A stretch of DNA of 5,112 nucleotides, taken from positions 1 through 5,112 of the forward strand of contig CAILMU010000015.1 of NCBI GenBank assembly GCA_903835325.1, read 5' to 3'. The notes beneath the pieces are model-generated. The model worked only from the letters and a program-made list of their open reading frames with translations, had not been told where the DNA came from and did not search any database. This stretch comes from an uncultured Microcaldota archaeon (GTDB lineage Archaea > Micrarchaeota > Micrarchaeia > Anstonellales > Bilamarchaeaceae). This document shows positions 5,015 through 5,112 of this stretch, in pieces (positions within the stretch are counted from its first letter, which is position 1; each line of letters begins with the position of its first letter). Made by a program: the position numbers and the translations under genes.

Positions 5015-5112
5015 AGGCCGTCAGAGCCCACAGAAGCCAACGTGAAAGACCTGATCGCTGCGGTGAAATCCGGCAAAGCGGACGCTGGCATCGCTTGGGA
5101 CGGCGACGGCGA
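5015..5112 (-). repeat. Terminal arm of the 98-bp perfect inverted repeat (fold-back end)
   Basis: This arm ends exactly at the last base of the window and is separated from its partner by 379 bp. Read on the plus strand it encodes the mutase's own RPSEPTE...WDGDG segment, with no start codon. It replaces the true 5' end of the mutase. An assembly or amplification chimera at a contig end is the likeliest cause; a real genomic inversion is possible but less likely. Confidence 0.95.

Noticed and set aside
1..5112. CRISPR arrays, tRNA or rRNA genes, insertion sequences or a defence island
   Set aside because: No regularly spaced direct repeats, tRNA-like cloverleafs, transposase motifs or toxin/nuclease signatures were seen on either strand; coding genes fill almost all of the window.

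Overview
The window looks like a small archaeal contig. It carries a geranylgeranyl reductase for isoprenoid lipids next to a dicluster ferredoxin, a short archaeal-style PRPP synthase and an archaeal-type phosphohexomutase. Four TATA-like boxes sit about 25-30 nt upstream of start codons or expected transcript starts, and three of those genes lack a Shine-Dalgarno sequence, as expected for leaderless archaeal mRNAs. The base composition is moderately GC-rich. The sequence alone does not support a firm lineage; an uncultivated (for example DPANN-type) archaeon is only a guess.

Layout: (1) 1-935, minus: geranylgeranyl reductase family flavoprotein, with its C-terminus cut off by the left edge. 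(2) 972-1190, minus: 72-residue 2[4Fe-4S] ferredoxin, 36 bp upstream of the reductase and in the same transcription unit. (3) 1300-1812, minus: DJ-1/PfpI family protein. (4) 1876-2922, minus: 348-residue protein of unknown role with a nearly canonical Nudix box. (5) 2923-3019: divergent promoter region. (6) 3020-3898, plus: ribose-phosphate diphosphokinase (PRPP synthase). (7) 3901-5013, minus: phosphoglucomutase/phosphomannomutase family protein, convergent with the PRPP synthase (2-bp gap) and missing its N-terminus.

The clearest functional unit is the ferredoxin-reductase pair. It fits the known archaeal arrangement in which a ferredoxin supplies electrons for saturating the geranylgeranyl chains of membrane lipids. 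PRPP synthase (nucleotides) and phosphohexomutase (sugar phosphates) are housekeeping genes. The DJ-1 and Nudix proteins may have damage-control or metabolite-repair roles, but that is only inference.

The most striking structural signal is at the right end. The last 98 bases (5015-5112) are an exact inverted copy of 4538-4635, inside the mutase gene. This replaces the true 5' end of the mutase and creates a false start codon at 5091. A fold-back or chimeric assembly end is the likeliest cause. I found no convincing novel multi-gene system. The items most worth following up are the inverted end, the altered flavin motif in the reductase and the uncharacterised Nudix-box protein.
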